DNA from: Cheiracanthium punctorium
Taxonomy: Eukaryota; Arthropoda; Arachnida; Araneae; Cheiracanthiidae
DNA: 64,000 nt
Assembly (NCBI GenBank): GCA_038373885.1
Contig: JAWZYV010013004.1
Coordinates: 62,001 to 126,000, forward strand
Direction: 5' to 3'
The translations under genes and the position numbers were made by a program. The notes beneath the pieces are model-generated. The model was given only the letters and a program-made list of their open reading frames with translations, was not told where the DNA came from and searched no databases. Shown piece after piece: positions 33,633 to 43,703 of the stretch. How positions within the stretch are numbered: position 1 is the stretch's first letter; each line of letters opens with the position of its first letter.

Positions 33633-35672
33633 GGACAAGTTCGAGCTGTCAGCGTGTACCTGAAAAGGCAAACTAAAATTTGGTGTGGCTAAAGCGGTGA
33701 CATTACACAGCTTATTTTTTAAAGTTTGGAAAGCCTTTTCATGCTGATTTTCCCAACGAATGTTGGCAGTAGGAGCGTTCTTTTTTGTTAATAGGGTAAG
33801 GGGCGCAGATATTTCTGCGAAATTGGGAATGTAAGAGCGGTAAAAACTCATCAGGCCTAAGATGGATCTAACCTCTTTTTTTGTCGTTGGTCTTTTCAAA
33901 TTTCGGATCGTTAAAAGCTTGTCCTCATCGGGCGCGTGTTTTCCTCCCCCAATTTGGTGACCTAAATATTTGAGTTCCTTGGCCGCAAATTTACATTTCT
34001 CGAGCCTAACAGAAAATCCTAACTTTTCCAGTTTCTCTAATATACTATTAACGTGTTTTAGATGGACTTGAAACGAATGAGAGAAAATTATGATGTCGTC
34101 TATGTACGCCTGAGCGTAGTCGCTGTGTTCCCTCAGTGCCCTGTTCATTTCCCGCTGGAAAGTTCCCGCCGCCCCGGCTAGACCGAAGGCCATGGTTTTC
34201 CAATGGTATACCGCATTATGGGTGCGGAAAGCCGTCAATGGTCTGCTCCTCACTTCCATTGGAATTTGCCAATACCCTCTTAGTAAATCAATACTCGTTA
34301 ACCATTTCGCGGAACCTGCGGTATATATTAGTTCCTCCATGTCTTTCATAGGGAAGTTCGGTACCACCGTAGCTACATTCAGCGCCCTAAAATCAACACA
34401 TAACCTCATAGTTGCATCCTTTTTCGCTACGCAAACGATAGGATGAGCAATTTCCGCATCCGAGGGCTCTATTAAGTCTAACTCTATCAACTCTTGAATT
34501 TGTTTGTCAACCTCCCGACGATATGCCATCGGAATAGGATAACAATGGGGCTGCTTCCTTTCCACCCCCGGGATAAGTTCTATTTTATGCGCTCCCACTT
34601 TTGCCGCCTGTACTGGTCTCGTGAACAAATCCGTATATTTACAAATGGTTTTTCTGAAAGCTTCAGCCTCCTCCCCGGACAGTTCCGGTAATTCCAGCCT
34701 ATCCAAGGTAGTCCCAAAACCTTCCGTCATGTTCAGCTTGTGCGGTACGCTTTCCACCTCGCCGAATTCTTCCTCTCCCTCGAATATCAAATTTATGGCG
34801 TTAGATTTCGCGTCGAATTCTCTAATTTTATTTTGATGGAGGTGTTTTCGAGAACCATCCTCCATTTCCACTACGAACGAATGCTCCCCCCTTTTTTCCA
34901 CAATAGTCGCAGGACCCTGCCACCTTGCATATAGCTTATTGGTGGAGTCTGGTATCAGAACAATCACTTTGTCTCCTGGCGAGAACTTTCTTACCCTTGA
35001 TCGTAAATTGTAATACCTGGCCGCCCTTTCCTGTTCCACTTCTGCAACCAACTTGGCTTGCTCCGCGGCATACTCGAATTTCTTTTTAAGTTCTTGCAAA
35101 TATTTAGAGCAAGGGGTGATATTTAATTGAAGCCCTTTGTTTTCCCCCGTCCAAGAATTTCTCAAAATGGACAGCGGCCCTTGGGGTATTCGTCCATATA
35201 AAAGTTGAAAAGGAGCAATTCCAGTCGTAGTGCACGGAATCTCACAATAAGCCCATAAAATATATGGCAATAGCAAATGCCACTTTCGCCCTTGATCTCT
35301 AATCACGTGATGTAGCATCTGTTTCAGGGTTTTATTAAACCGTTCAACCAATCCGTTGCTTTGTGCGTATAAAGGCGTGCTGAATCGAGGACTAGATCCT
35401 ATTCTTTTCACAAATTCCTGCGTCAGATTTGCCTTAAAGTTTGTCCCATTATCCGACGCTATTACATTCGGAATTCCCGTTCGCGAGAAAATTTCTAAGA
35501 GGGCCTCACAAGTAGTCTTCGCTGACAAATTTGTCAACGGTACACACTCCGCCCATCTACTATGAAGGTCGATTAAGCATAAAATATATTTATGGCCCTT
35601 AGAGCTTGGAGGGTCAATTGGACCGATCAGATCTACGTTCACCACCTGAAATGGAAATTCTGGTCTTGCCAC
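33603..35672 (-). CDS. Integrase core, reverse transcriptase, RNase H start (polyprotein, second part)
   Basis: 689 residues are open in the same frame as the gag-protease ORF. The listed start is a non-ATG codon, and the domain really continues from upstream across the TAG. The integrase core has D14, D74 and E110 (a DX59DX35E triad) in VDLIGP, ASDNGTNF and GLVERFNK. A GPY/F-like module (YARWQGPATIVEK) lies at ~248-260. The reverse transcriptase (~350-570) has LCVDFRALN, AFGLAGAAGTFQ and the catalytic YIDD at 523-526, and the RNase H connection follows. The frame is lost at a run of seven G (33625-33633), just after the first RNase H acidic motif HADSS. Placing integrase before RT is the notable feature. 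No chromodomain is present. Confidence 0.95.
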   Translation of the reverse strand: MARPEFPFQVVNVDLIGPIDPPSSKGHKYILCLIDLHSRWAECVPLTNLSAKTTCEALLEIFSRTGIPNVIASDNGTNFKANLTQEFVKRIGSSPRFSTPLYAQSNGLVERFNKTLKQMLHHVIRDQGRKWHLLLPYILWAYCEIPCTTTGIAPFQLLYGRIPQGPLSILRNSWTGENKGLQLNITPCSKYLQELKKKFEYAAEQAKLVAEVEQERAARYYNLRSRVRKFSPGDKVIVLIPDSTNKLYARWQGPATIVEKRGEHSFVVEMEDGSRKHLHQNKIREFDAKSNAINLIFEGEEEFGEVESVPHKLNMTEGFGTTLDRLELPELSGEEAEAFRKTICKYTDLFTRPVQAAKVGAHKIELIPGVERKQPHCYPIPMAYRREVDKQIQELIELDLIEPSDAEIAHPIVCVAKKDATMRLCVDFRALNVATVVPNFPMKDMEELIYTAGSAKWLTSIDLLRGYWQIPMEVRSRPLTAFRTHNAVYHWKTMAFGLAGAAGTFQREMNRALREHSDYAQAYIDDIIIFSHSFQVHLKHVNSILEKLEKLGFSVRLEKCKFAAKELKYLGHQIGGGKHAPDEDKLLTIRNLKRPTTKKEVRSILGLMSFYRSYIPNFAEISAPLTLLTKKNAPTANIRWENQHEKAFQTLKNKLCNVTALATPNFSLPFQVHADSSNLSGGVLSDPDR

Positions 35673-35726
35673 TGGCGTAATTGGAGCCCTATCACTTATC
35701 TTTAACGGCCTAGTCAGCTGACACTC

Positions 35727-37721
35727 CTAGCAGCTAGCAATGTATTTCGCCACATCCCTCCTCATGTTGTTCCAATAAAAAGAGTACCGTATTCGCTGGA
35801 GGGTTTTCTTTAAACCCAAATGTCCTCCAAACATCGAGTCATGAGCCAGCTGCAAAATCTCTCCCCTTCTGCCTACAGGAACTACCAATTGCTTAATGGG
35901 TTCCCCCAGCACCTTGTCGCGATGGAATAAAAATTCATCCTCAATATAACAATTGCCTTTTCCCTGTTTAGCGAAGCACCAAAGCTGTGATAAATCAGAA
36001 CAATCCCGTTGTTCTCTACGAAAATCGGCTTCTTTACACCCCGGGAGGTTCTCAAGATCCCCATCTCTTTCCGCAACCAAGGAAGAAGTCTCCTCATCAC
36101 TCTCCCCTTTTTGCACTTGCAGTGACCGGAGGTTCACCCCCTCCCCTGCTTCTTTCTGATCCCCCCTTGCATCCTCAATCGAGTTTTCGCCTTCCGAGAT
36201 AACTGTCCCCTGCAATAATTCTATAATGTCAGGAGGAACTAGAGCTTCTTCTGATAGCTCTTTTGCAATGGCGCATAATATTTCCTGGTGAATGACATTT
36301 TTATTACCGTCCCTAACAAGGGCTAAGGGTACTTTCACCAAGGGGCACTTAACCGGTGGTCCAAAAATCCCTTTCAAAAAAATAGTCGGAGCATCTTTAA
36401 GCGAATTTCTAGTGAACAGATTCTGGTGTAGGACCGTAATCTCGCTTCCGCTGTCAATTATCGCGTTCCCGATTTTTCCATCTATGCTTAACTCCACTCT
36501 TTTTAATTGGCACAAAGTCGGCGAGAGTTTTTCTTTCCCTATCAAATCGACTTTTGCTATAATTACACTGTCGTCGTTGGTGTCAAGATTTTCACCCTCC
36601 ACCTCGCTTACCCGGTTGACTTTCTTATAGTTTTTGTCGCAATCCTTTTTCAGGTGAGTTTTAGATTTACAGATGAAACACTCTCTTTTTCTCTCCTTGA
36701 AATCCCCCGTTTTGTTTGAATCCCCTTTTTTCAGGTTCGTTTTGTTTGTGTCTACCGCTTTGTGTTTGTTCTGCTCCCATTCATTTTTGGGAAAACCAGC
36801 ATACGACTTTGATTTTGCCACAAAAAAGACGTCACATTCTCTAGCTAAATCTAGGGGCTTTAGCCAACCTTCCCCTTGTTTTATGCTAATGTGCGTCGCA
36901 GTTTCCGTATCCAAGGTAGAGATCAACCTGTCCGCAACTATTAACTGCATCACACTTTCCATGTCAGATGCTTTTCTCAATTTACAGTAATAGTCCCAAA
37001 TTGATCTCAACCTTGATGCAAACTGGACAAAATTTTCCCCAGGATTGCGCTTGGCTCTCCTGAAATTTTCAAGACAAATTTGCGGTGAGGGTTGGAATTC
37101 ACGTAACACCGCTTCTTTAACCGCGCCGTAATCATCATATTTCACCTCTTCGAGCCCAGACAGGATGTTAGCCGCTCTCTCCCCCAGGAGACATAGCAAA
37201 ATTTTAGCCTTTTGCGTCTCCTCTACCCCCTCACTTGTGAAAGCCTTTTCTAAACTTGTAAAAAAGAAATCCCATCCCTCTGGTTTACTGGGTGGTTTCA
37301 CGGTTAATAATCGAACAGTTCTAATTGTTTCATCCAAACTCTTTCTTTGCGATTCTGAATTTATGGAAACAGGAGTAGAACTCCCCATCTCCCGTTCCAA
37401 TCTTAATTTTTCAACCGCAATCCGTTCGTCAGACTCCAATTTCAGTTTAGCTAATTCTAGATTACTCCTGGATTCTAACTCCTTAGCCTCCCTTTCCAGC
37501 TCCTTAGCTTCCCTTTCCCGCTCCCGCTCATTAGCTTCCCTTTCTTTTCTCTGCTCAACTATGGCTTCCAGCAGATCCTTAATTATCTCCTCCTCATACC
37601 TCGCACTGTTTGTGATGAGGTTTTTTAAGTCCAAGACTTTCATTCCCGGAGTGATCTGCTCCCCCATTTCCTCGGCTAATTCCTGCAAGTCTGCCTTCCT
37701 GGCTTTCACTAGAAACGCCAT
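35727..37721 (-). CDS. Gag-protease-integrase zinc domain (polyprotein, first part)
   Basis: Encodes the structural and protease part of the retrotransposon polyprotein, 664 residues from ATG at 37721. The N-terminal ~35 residues resemble a SAP-like helix pair. Residues ~45-110 form a strongly charged E/R/K coiled coil. Residues ~150-290 contain a gag capsid-like domain (FRRAKRNPGENFVQFASRL). A single CCHC zinc knuckle, CFICKSKTHLKKDC, lies at about 348-361. An aspartic protease motif IIDSGSEITVL has Asp at about 423. The last ~40 residues are the start of the integrase HHCC zinc domain. The ORF ends at TAG (35729-35727) between the last two cysteines of that domain, in the same frame as the downstream ORF. 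This is most simply a point mutation of one codon; readthrough is possible but less likely at this place. The upstream leader has no competing ORF. Confidence 0.93.
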   Translation of the reverse strand: MAFLVKARKADLQELAEEMGEQITPGMKVLDLKNLITNSARYEEEIIKDLLEAIVEQRKEREANEREREREAKELEREAKELESRSNLELAKLKLESDERIAVEKLRLEREMGSSTPVSINSESQRKSLDETIRTVRLLTVKPPSKPEGWDFFFTSLEKAFTSEGVEETQKAKILLCLLGERAANILSGLEEVKYDDYGAVKEAVLREFQPSPQICLENFRRAKRNPGENFVQFASRLRSIWDYYCKLRKASDMESVMQLIVADRLISTLDTETATHISIKQGEGWLKPLDLARECDVFFVAKSKSYAGFPKNEWEQNKHKAVDTNKTNLKKGDSNKTGDFKERKRECFICKSKTHLKKDCDKNYKKVNRVSEVEGENLDTNDDSVIIAKVDLIGKEKLSPTLCQLKRVELSIDGKIGNAIIDSGSEITVLHQNLFTRNSLKDAPTIFLKGIFGPPVKCPLVKVPLALVRDGNKNVIHQEILCAIAKELSEEALVPPDIIELLQGTVISEGENSIEDARGDQKEAGEGVNLRSLQVQKGESDEETSSLVAERDGDLENLPGCKEADFRREQRDCSDLSQLWCFAKQGKGNCYIEDEFLFHRDKVLGEPIKQLVVPVGRRGEILQLAHDSMFGGHLGLKKTLQRIRYSFYWNNMRRDVAKYIASC

Positions 37722-38187
37722 CCTTGATACTACTATTCTATTTAACCTTAAGAATATTTCCCAGCATCAACTATAGGTCAGTACCCTTGCACAACTTCCC
37801 AGAACCTTAGCCTTAGTTTATATTTTCCGAAAAGAGTTAGCCAAATATGAAAGCTTTACCTAAGAGCCTAGAGTCACACTGATCATTTTATCAAAATAAT
37901 TAGATTTCATTGGAAAAATACATAACCATAGTACATAAGGAAAACAAGATAATGATAAGCCCTAATCATTTTAAAACCTAAAGCAAAACATCTTTCCTTA
38001 TTTATTTTTTTTTTTCAAACCTTTACTTTTTACTTTTAACAAGAATCAAATTTACCATCCCTGGATCTAATCAATACAACAAGGAAACAGCCACTCACCC
38101 TTTTGCCGTCTTCTTTCATTAGTATATATCCAATATTGATTCCTGATAACCACTAATCTGTCCCTAAGTTAGGACGAGGTTTATAAT
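37722..38187 (-). other. Retrotransposon leader between repeats and gag
   Basis: AT-rich untranslated part of the LTR element with an A/T-rich tract near 38010. No ORF of note on the coding strand. Confidence 0.6.
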
Positions 38188-38300
38188 TTCACAGCTTCAC
38201 CAGTTCACAGCTTTACAAGCTCACAGGTTAACAAGTTCACAGGTTGACCAGTTCACAGCTTTACAAGCTCACAGCACAGGTTGACCAGTTCACAGCACTG
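38188..38300 (-). repeat. Short tandem repeats in the retrotransposon leader
   Basis: Repeats of about 16 bp based on TTCACAG and (A/G)GCTTTACAAGCTCACAG, CCAGTTCACAG. At least six imperfect units. Confidence 0.8.
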
Positions 38301-38342
38301 TATGGTTCGACGTCGTAGCTTCCTCGCTCCTGTGTAACCCCT

Positions 38343-38565
38343 CCGGTAATCCACCAGTGTCTCCTCAACGTAGATGCCGATGAGTTTCTCCTGGATCAAA
38401 TCGACCATTCGGAACTGCTGATCCGGCTTCTATGCATCTCATCTGTAAAACGTCCGGTGATCCGGCCGTGTTTCCTCAACGTAGATGCCGATGCTTTTCT
38501 TCTGGAAACATCCAGCCAACTCGACACCGTAGATCCGGCTCTGCATCTCATACCGCCGCTGCCTC
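38343..38565 (-). repeat. Tandem ~111-bp duplication in the retrotransposon leader
   Basis: 38343-38453 and 38454-38565 share CCTCAACGTAGATGCCGATG, GATCCGGCT and GCATCTCAT. The duplication lies between the primer site and gag. Confidence 0.8.
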
Positions 38566-38567
38566 CA
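38550..38567 (-). promoter_or_regulatory. Putative primer-binding site
   Basis: One base after the 5' LTR the minus strand reads TGGAGGCAGCGGCGG. A TGG directly after the LTR is the usual start of a tRNA-complementary primer site. The tRNA was not identified. Confidence 0.5.
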
Positions 38568-38568
38568 G

Positions 38569-39015
38569 TGTAGGGTCCGCCCGTCGAATTGTCATTCAGC
38601 TGCAGTTTGGTAGCGGGAACTGCTGACAAATTCCACGGTTTGAATACATGTTGTGGATGCAATTAATCGAGCCTGATGTCGAGACTAATCATTTATTATA
38701 TATACAGATATAATCATATTTACAGGTTGGACTTTAAATATATATATATGACATACAACATCCTTCTGATGCTATTACATCGGAGAGTCACGGGAACTGC
38801 CCTAATTTGCGTCCGCATCGGTGCATCTCTCCGCTCCCAGTCAAGTGATCTGTTTTTCTCTTTCCCTCGCCTCCTTAGATGACCCCCAGGACACAAGCCC
38901 CTAGCTTCGTCCCCCCCGCGTTCTCTCTTCTCTCCGTTCGGAGAGCATCACCGTGGGTCATCATATCTTTGGGTCATCCTAAAAGAGGGGGTGAAAACTC
39001 AGTGGGTTCCCTACA
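38569..39015 (-). repeat. 5' LTR of the retrotransposon
   Basis: 447 bp, bounded by TG...CA on the coding (minus) strand (TGTAGGGAACC ... GGACCCTACA). The single difference noticed from the other LTR is CCCCTAGCTTCG here versus CCCCTTGCTTCG. A 68-codon plus-strand ORF repeated in both LTRs is incidental. Confidence 0.96.
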
Positions 39016-39130
39016 GTCACCTTACAAAGGTGGTAAAATGTGATGTTTGTAAAGTGAAAATGCATAAGAGTGGTCACTATAGACAGGCGATCTTTTTACC
39101 AAGGTAGCCACTTTAGCAGGCTCCACTGTA

Positions 39131-39305
39131 TTTCAATGGACGACGGGACACTCATACAGAAAAAGCTCTTCGTTGCTCTTTTCATTGTGTAGGGGACGGG
39201 GCTTGAGGTTTAAGGCAGAAATCTTTTGTCGGTGGACTCCGAACGGTCAACGGAAAGTCGTAAAATTAGCGACAAAAATGACCTCTTAACCCCTGTAGTC
39301 ACGTT
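39131..39305 (+). repeat. Inverted repeat arm 1 (part of outer element)
   Basis: Matches 39838-40042 in inverse orientation: TTTCAATGGACGACGG, CATTGTGTAGGGGA, ATCTTTTGTCGGT, CCCCTGTAGTCACG. It begins directly at the TA that ends the pogo-like MITE. Confidence 0.75.
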
Positions 39306-39837
39306 AGACTCAGCGGCATTAACCTTAAATGATGCTGAAGAATAGAGGAACAATACAATACCTCCCACCCCACCTCCCACGCACACACACTCCTCAATTT
39401 GCACAGCTTTTATTCTCTCAAATGCTCTCAAAAGTTGTCCGCACTACCCAGACATATGGGTACAAATCACCATTATAAAAGTAAAATATAGTCTAAGGTA
39501 TCGGACAAAACGAGTGCCTGGCAGTATATAGGGGGTCTGGTTTTCAACAGAAAGTTGAACCTGTAAATAGCAAATAATAGTGGTAATAGTTGTAAACAGC
39601 AATTGAGGTTGGTTTACTACAGCCCTCACAGAAAAGGATGCGAATTACTTAATCTGGAAAACCTACTGCAATCTTAAAATGCAAAAATGTATCCTGTGAA
39701 CACTGTATATTGCTAGGTGGATATGAAGTGGATTCAATAATGCATTTAGCAATTCTACTCTGTGCAAACTAAAATGTGGATGGGGAGGGCCGGTGAACGA
39801 CAACACAAAGGCCGTTGCTGATAAGCCACGTCTTGCC

Positions 39838-40075
39838 GTCACTACAGGGGGTAAGGCGACATTTTTGTGGTGAATTTTACTTTTATAATGTATTTGTGTT
39901 GGTTTAGTTTATCTTTTCGGAGCAGTCGGAACCTACCAACAAAAGATTAATGCGTTAAACCGAAAACCTCTCCCCACACACAATAGAGAGAGCAGCGGAA
40001 GATTTTTTTTCCCGTCTCAGTGGGCCGTAGTCCATTGAAATACACAGAAAACGTGGCTTATCAGCATCGGCCTTA
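39838..40075 (-). repeat. Inverted repeat arm 2 plus 24-bp terminal palindrome
   Basis: Counterpart of 39131-39305. In addition 39808-39831 (TGCTGATAAGCCACGT) and 40052-40075 (ACGTGGCTTATCAGCA) form a 24-bp inverted repeat with one mismatch. This copy therefore looks like a 268-bp MITE with its own TIRs, extended by less conserved sequence to about 39780 and 40170. Confidence 0.7.
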
Positions 40076-40722
40076 ACTTGATCCGTATAGGAGAGGCCCG
40101 AAAGATCTGCCCTCCTCCCGGACCAGAGTTTTTTCTCGACGGGCCCTGCATCAGACAACATATTTACTTAATTGTGATTTACCATGCCTAGTTATATATT
40201 GGGAAAAACAGTGTTGGGAAATCAATGTATCATTCTAGTGGAAAACTGACCTCCCCCCCAGATGACTTTTCTGCATCCGCCCCTGACTGCGGGACATGGA
40301 ATGCTTTCATGTTACGATACAAAAATTTTTCTGAAAGTTCCTTAACCGGCAGACATTTATCTTTTATTACAGTGTCTAATATAACTTGTGTTGGAATATC
40401 CTAAAAATTTTCAAGTGTCTGTCAAAGTTAGTCGTATTTATGTACCAAAACCATATAGTTTTTTCGAACAACTGCATTAATAATACAACAAAGTGTCCGG
40501 TAGATTTGAAAAGTTACTTGGTTTGGTTGTACCATTTCGTTAGTTTAATGCTCGTAAAACCATATTAAGATTATTAAAAGTGTGATTTTATTTGTTCAAT
40601 TTTTTTAAATACATGCATTACACAGGATCTGAAAGTTATCATTGTGGCAAATAATTTCACACATTGTGCATGAAATTATCGCTTCAAGATGATGTATTCC
40701 TGAAAATAATTTTCAAAGAAAA

Positions 40723-40890
40723 AGATCCGTATCCGTGAGTATGGCAATAAATGGTCATTTTTCATAATCGTATTAGCGGATATAAGAAACAGGTGTTCAG
40801 TTTTCAAATCCGTATCCGCGGATATAAAAGCAAGGTGGCCGTTTTCAGATCCGTAACTGCAGATCTAACTTTTTAACGATCCGACACGCA
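40723..40890. repeat. ~42-bp tandem repeat, four degenerate units
   Basis: Units begin with variants of GATCCGTATCCGCGGATAT and end TTTTCA. Spacing is about 42 bp. Confidence 0.7.
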
Positions 40891-41271
40891 TCTAACACAC
40901 ACACAAATATAATATAAAAGATAAACTCTTATAAAGCAAGTACAATACTTAGCTCTGCATGCATATTTTTTTCCTCCAAAATTTAAATTTCTTATTTTTT
41001 TACCAATTTGTCTAACAAAGTATTTTTCAAAAACAATAAAAATTTAAATGAAAATATGAGGTCATAAAAATGTGTCTCGTGACGTCAAATTTTACTGGAA
41101 TGAACTGGGCACTCTACTTTCAACTATTAGTTCCTTTAAATTTATACGATTTGTAAAAATCAGCATCGTCAAAATATTAAGTGAAATCGAAATTCTTTGG
41201 AAAAATACAAATTTATAGTCAAAATAGAATATAAATGCAAACGTATTTAGATTCGAAATACGATCGACATG

Positions 41272-41303
<32 letters not shown>

Positions 41304-43554
41304 GAACACTTGCTATTTTACGAAATAGCGAGTGGTTCCGATTACACTTTTATAGACATTTTCATGAACTATTGTAGTAGCCCCTATGGGTTCGTAAAAA
41401 CGAACGTGGACTTTATATCACTGCTTAAAACTTAAGTGTTTCCGTTCCTCAATATGCCAGTTTCCAAATTCAGAAAATTTATTTGCATTTTAAATGTATA
41501 TTCGATTCAGACTCCTGCATGATCTTAGCGCTACTGATTTCCAGGCAAAGAAAAAACACAAATTCGGTCGAATTTACACTTCGAATTATAATATTTAGTT
41601 TTTTTTGTGTGTGTGAAAAAAAATTATCGTATTTGCCTAAACAAAATTTTCTTCCTTAATTTCAGAAAAAAAATCTTAATAAAACAGCAAATAAACAAAG
41701 GAACAGAGAAGCAATTTTCATTTCGATTTGCATATTGCCAATTGCTTTTTCTCCTCTTCAGTTTCGGTTTTTCTTTTTACTAGGGACTGTACATTGTACT
41801 ATTTTTGTGTTTTTGAAGAGTAAATTGTAACTATTCTCAATTAAATAAACTTAATTTTAATAGGTCATCTTACAATTAAAGTAACTTATTAAAAAAGAAA
41901 TGTTATATACAGTAGTCTAAATCAATTTTTAGAATAAATTATTACCGCCCAATGCTAAGCAATGCTAAGAAACGAACTTGGTTTACAAACAACATGATTG
42001 ATCAAACAACATGAATTTTCCGACGTTTAGTCTCGATGTGAAGCTATTTATGGAAAGGATCATAAAAATTGCTATTTCATTGTTGACTACTCATCCAGGA
42101 AATGTAATACCTCCCAGCCCTCTTGGCTATTCAAAGTTGAATGACAAATTCTTTTTTATTTATTCAGATTTCCATAATAATGTTTAGTGAATATTTAATT
42201 AAATAAAGGGTTTGAATTATTTTCTATATTCATTTATTTATTTGTGCAGGAAGTTACAAAAAATGAATATCGTTCAGACGTGAGGAAAGGAAAAGTACTT
42301 TTAAGAGGTGTGATCACAAGATTCTCACTAAGTTAAAAAAATCGTTTATTATTCATTGTTCTTTACAAAAATCGCTAAATATACAGTAAGGAGTAAACAG
42401 GCAGAAAAATCAATTCTAACGATATCTTGAACTTTATTATTGAACTAAAATTAATTGTTACAAAAAAGGGACAAGTTAAAATCGTCCAATATATACTAGC
42501 ATTTTTATTTAAACGCCCTATAATACCACAGTATCTCCAACCACAACCGTCAAAGAAAAATTGCTGTGTTCATGGAATTTACGAGTTGTCGTTAAAGGTT
42601 AGGTACTGTTTACTCCAGAAAATAGTTATTGTATATTGCTAAAAATACGTGTGACAAACTGCTCATATTCTTCTACATGCTACTATTTTATCCTTTAACC
42701 ATTTTACACAGAGAACGTCAATTTTCATCTTGTGTTTAGTTTAGCTAAATAGGATATTTTGTAAACTTGTAATTACACAAGTTAAAATCGTCTACTGTCC
42801 GCTTAATTACCACATAAATAGGAAATTAATGCTTATTTTATAAATATTTATTCATTTCCTATGTATCTAAAATAACCATTAAATACAAATTATGCCTCAC
42901 AAAAGGGGAAAAAAACTTAAATTTTACACACCGTAGAAAATAAACTGATCGAATGTATATATCTAGGTAAGACAAATCTCTTGGTTTTTCCACATTTCAG
43001 ATTTAGTCAAAATTCTTGAGAATATCCTTTTAAGGTGCTAAAGTTTTTATCCGTTCACTTTGCCCCTCAGTCAAAATAGTCACAAAACAGACAGAAACCC
43101 AAGAAAGTATTTCCAGAAGGATACAATGAAACGAGATATGATTTATACGACTATTTTCGACATCCAACGCCAACGTTGCAACAGCTTTTGTGAAAGTTTC
43201 TGTAAACTATCGCTGTCAAAAAAATTATAAGTAAGATTTTATGCTTATTTTTGTGATGTTGCGCAGCAAGCATTTCAGTCCAGTTACACGTTTCACTTAA
43301 CTAAAAAAAAAAAAAAAATTGTTGGATATATGCCTTTAAATGAGAAATGTTTTTCAAGCTAATAATTTTCCACAGGCATCGCTATTTCTGAAATTTTGTT
43401 TCCAAAAATTATTTATATGGTACAGACTTCTGATAAATGTGTTTATATTCCAACTCTCACCTACATTTTCTTAAAAATTCCGTAACCACAATTTCACTTG
43501 TGGTTCAATTGCTCAATTTCACTTGTTTCCACAATTTCACTTATACCCACAATG
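40891..43554. other. AT-rich stretch without recognised gene
   Basis: Contains a T-run of about 28 at 41272-41299 and many short A/T tracts. ORFs are below 75 codons and without motifs. Confidence 0.5.
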
Positions 43555-43703
43555 CAGTAGCGTACGCAGACGTTCTTGAAAGGGGGGCGGGGGTGTATAG
43601 TTATACTCGTTCTGCAAAAGTTGAAAACGTATGGACTTTGTTAAAAAAATTTCGACAAAGGGAAGTTATAGCCCGCAACAACTCCCTTTTGCGTACGCCA
43701 CTG
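43555..43703. mobile_element. hAT-type MITE, 149 bp
   Basis: The ends CAGTAGCGTACGCAG and TGCGTACGCCACTG are near-perfect TIRs. The flanks CCACAATG and CGCGAATG match at 5 of 8 positions. ORFs across it (43437-43796, 43631-43843) are read-through noise. Confidence 0.75.

Larger units (their letters stand above)
32542..39015 (-). mobile_element. Ty3/gypsy-type LTR retrotransposon with Gmr1-like domain order
   Basis: A 6474-bp element on the minus strand with 447-bp LTRs and 5-bp target duplication GTCAC (32537-32541 and 39016-39020). The polyprotein order is Gag, protease, integrase, reverse transcriptase, RNase H. Ty3/gypsy elements normally place integrase last. Integrase before RT is the Ty1/copia order and is known within Ty3/gypsy from the Gmr1 group. 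RT (YIDD with gypsy-type surroundings) and integrase (DX59DX35E plus GPY/F-like WQGPATIV) are of gypsy type. No env ORF. LTRs differ at one noticed position, so insertion is recent. One nonsense codon and one frameshift break the coding region. Confidence 0.96.
32474..39128. mobile_element. pogo-like MITE, split by the LTR retrotransposon
   Basis: The left piece is 32474-32541, starting CAGTGTAACCTGTCTAATGG. The right piece is 39021-39128, ending (complement) CAGTGGAGCCTGCTAAAGTG. TA lies at 32472-32473 and 39129-39130. Without the insert and one GTCAC it is about 176 bp. TA targets and CAGT-GNA-CCT ends are typical of pogo/Tigger-derived MITEs. Confidence 0.75.
32437..40170. mobile_element. 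Outer inverted-repeat element interrupted by pogo-like MITE and LTR element
   Basis: The left fragment 32437-32471 (AAGGCTGGCGC... CGTTTTATATG) and the right fragment from 39129 (TTTCAATGGACGACGG) together match one continuous sequence on the minus strand of 39917-40075 (AAGGCCGATGC... CGTTTTCTGTGTATTTCAATGG). So the pogo-like MITE went into a TA of this repeat. A second copy lies in inverse orientation at about 39838-40075. Confidence 0.55.

Noticed and set aside
37165..37776. 203-codon plus-strand ORF
   Set aside because: Antisense shadow of the charged gag coiled-coil region, hence Ser/Leu-rich.
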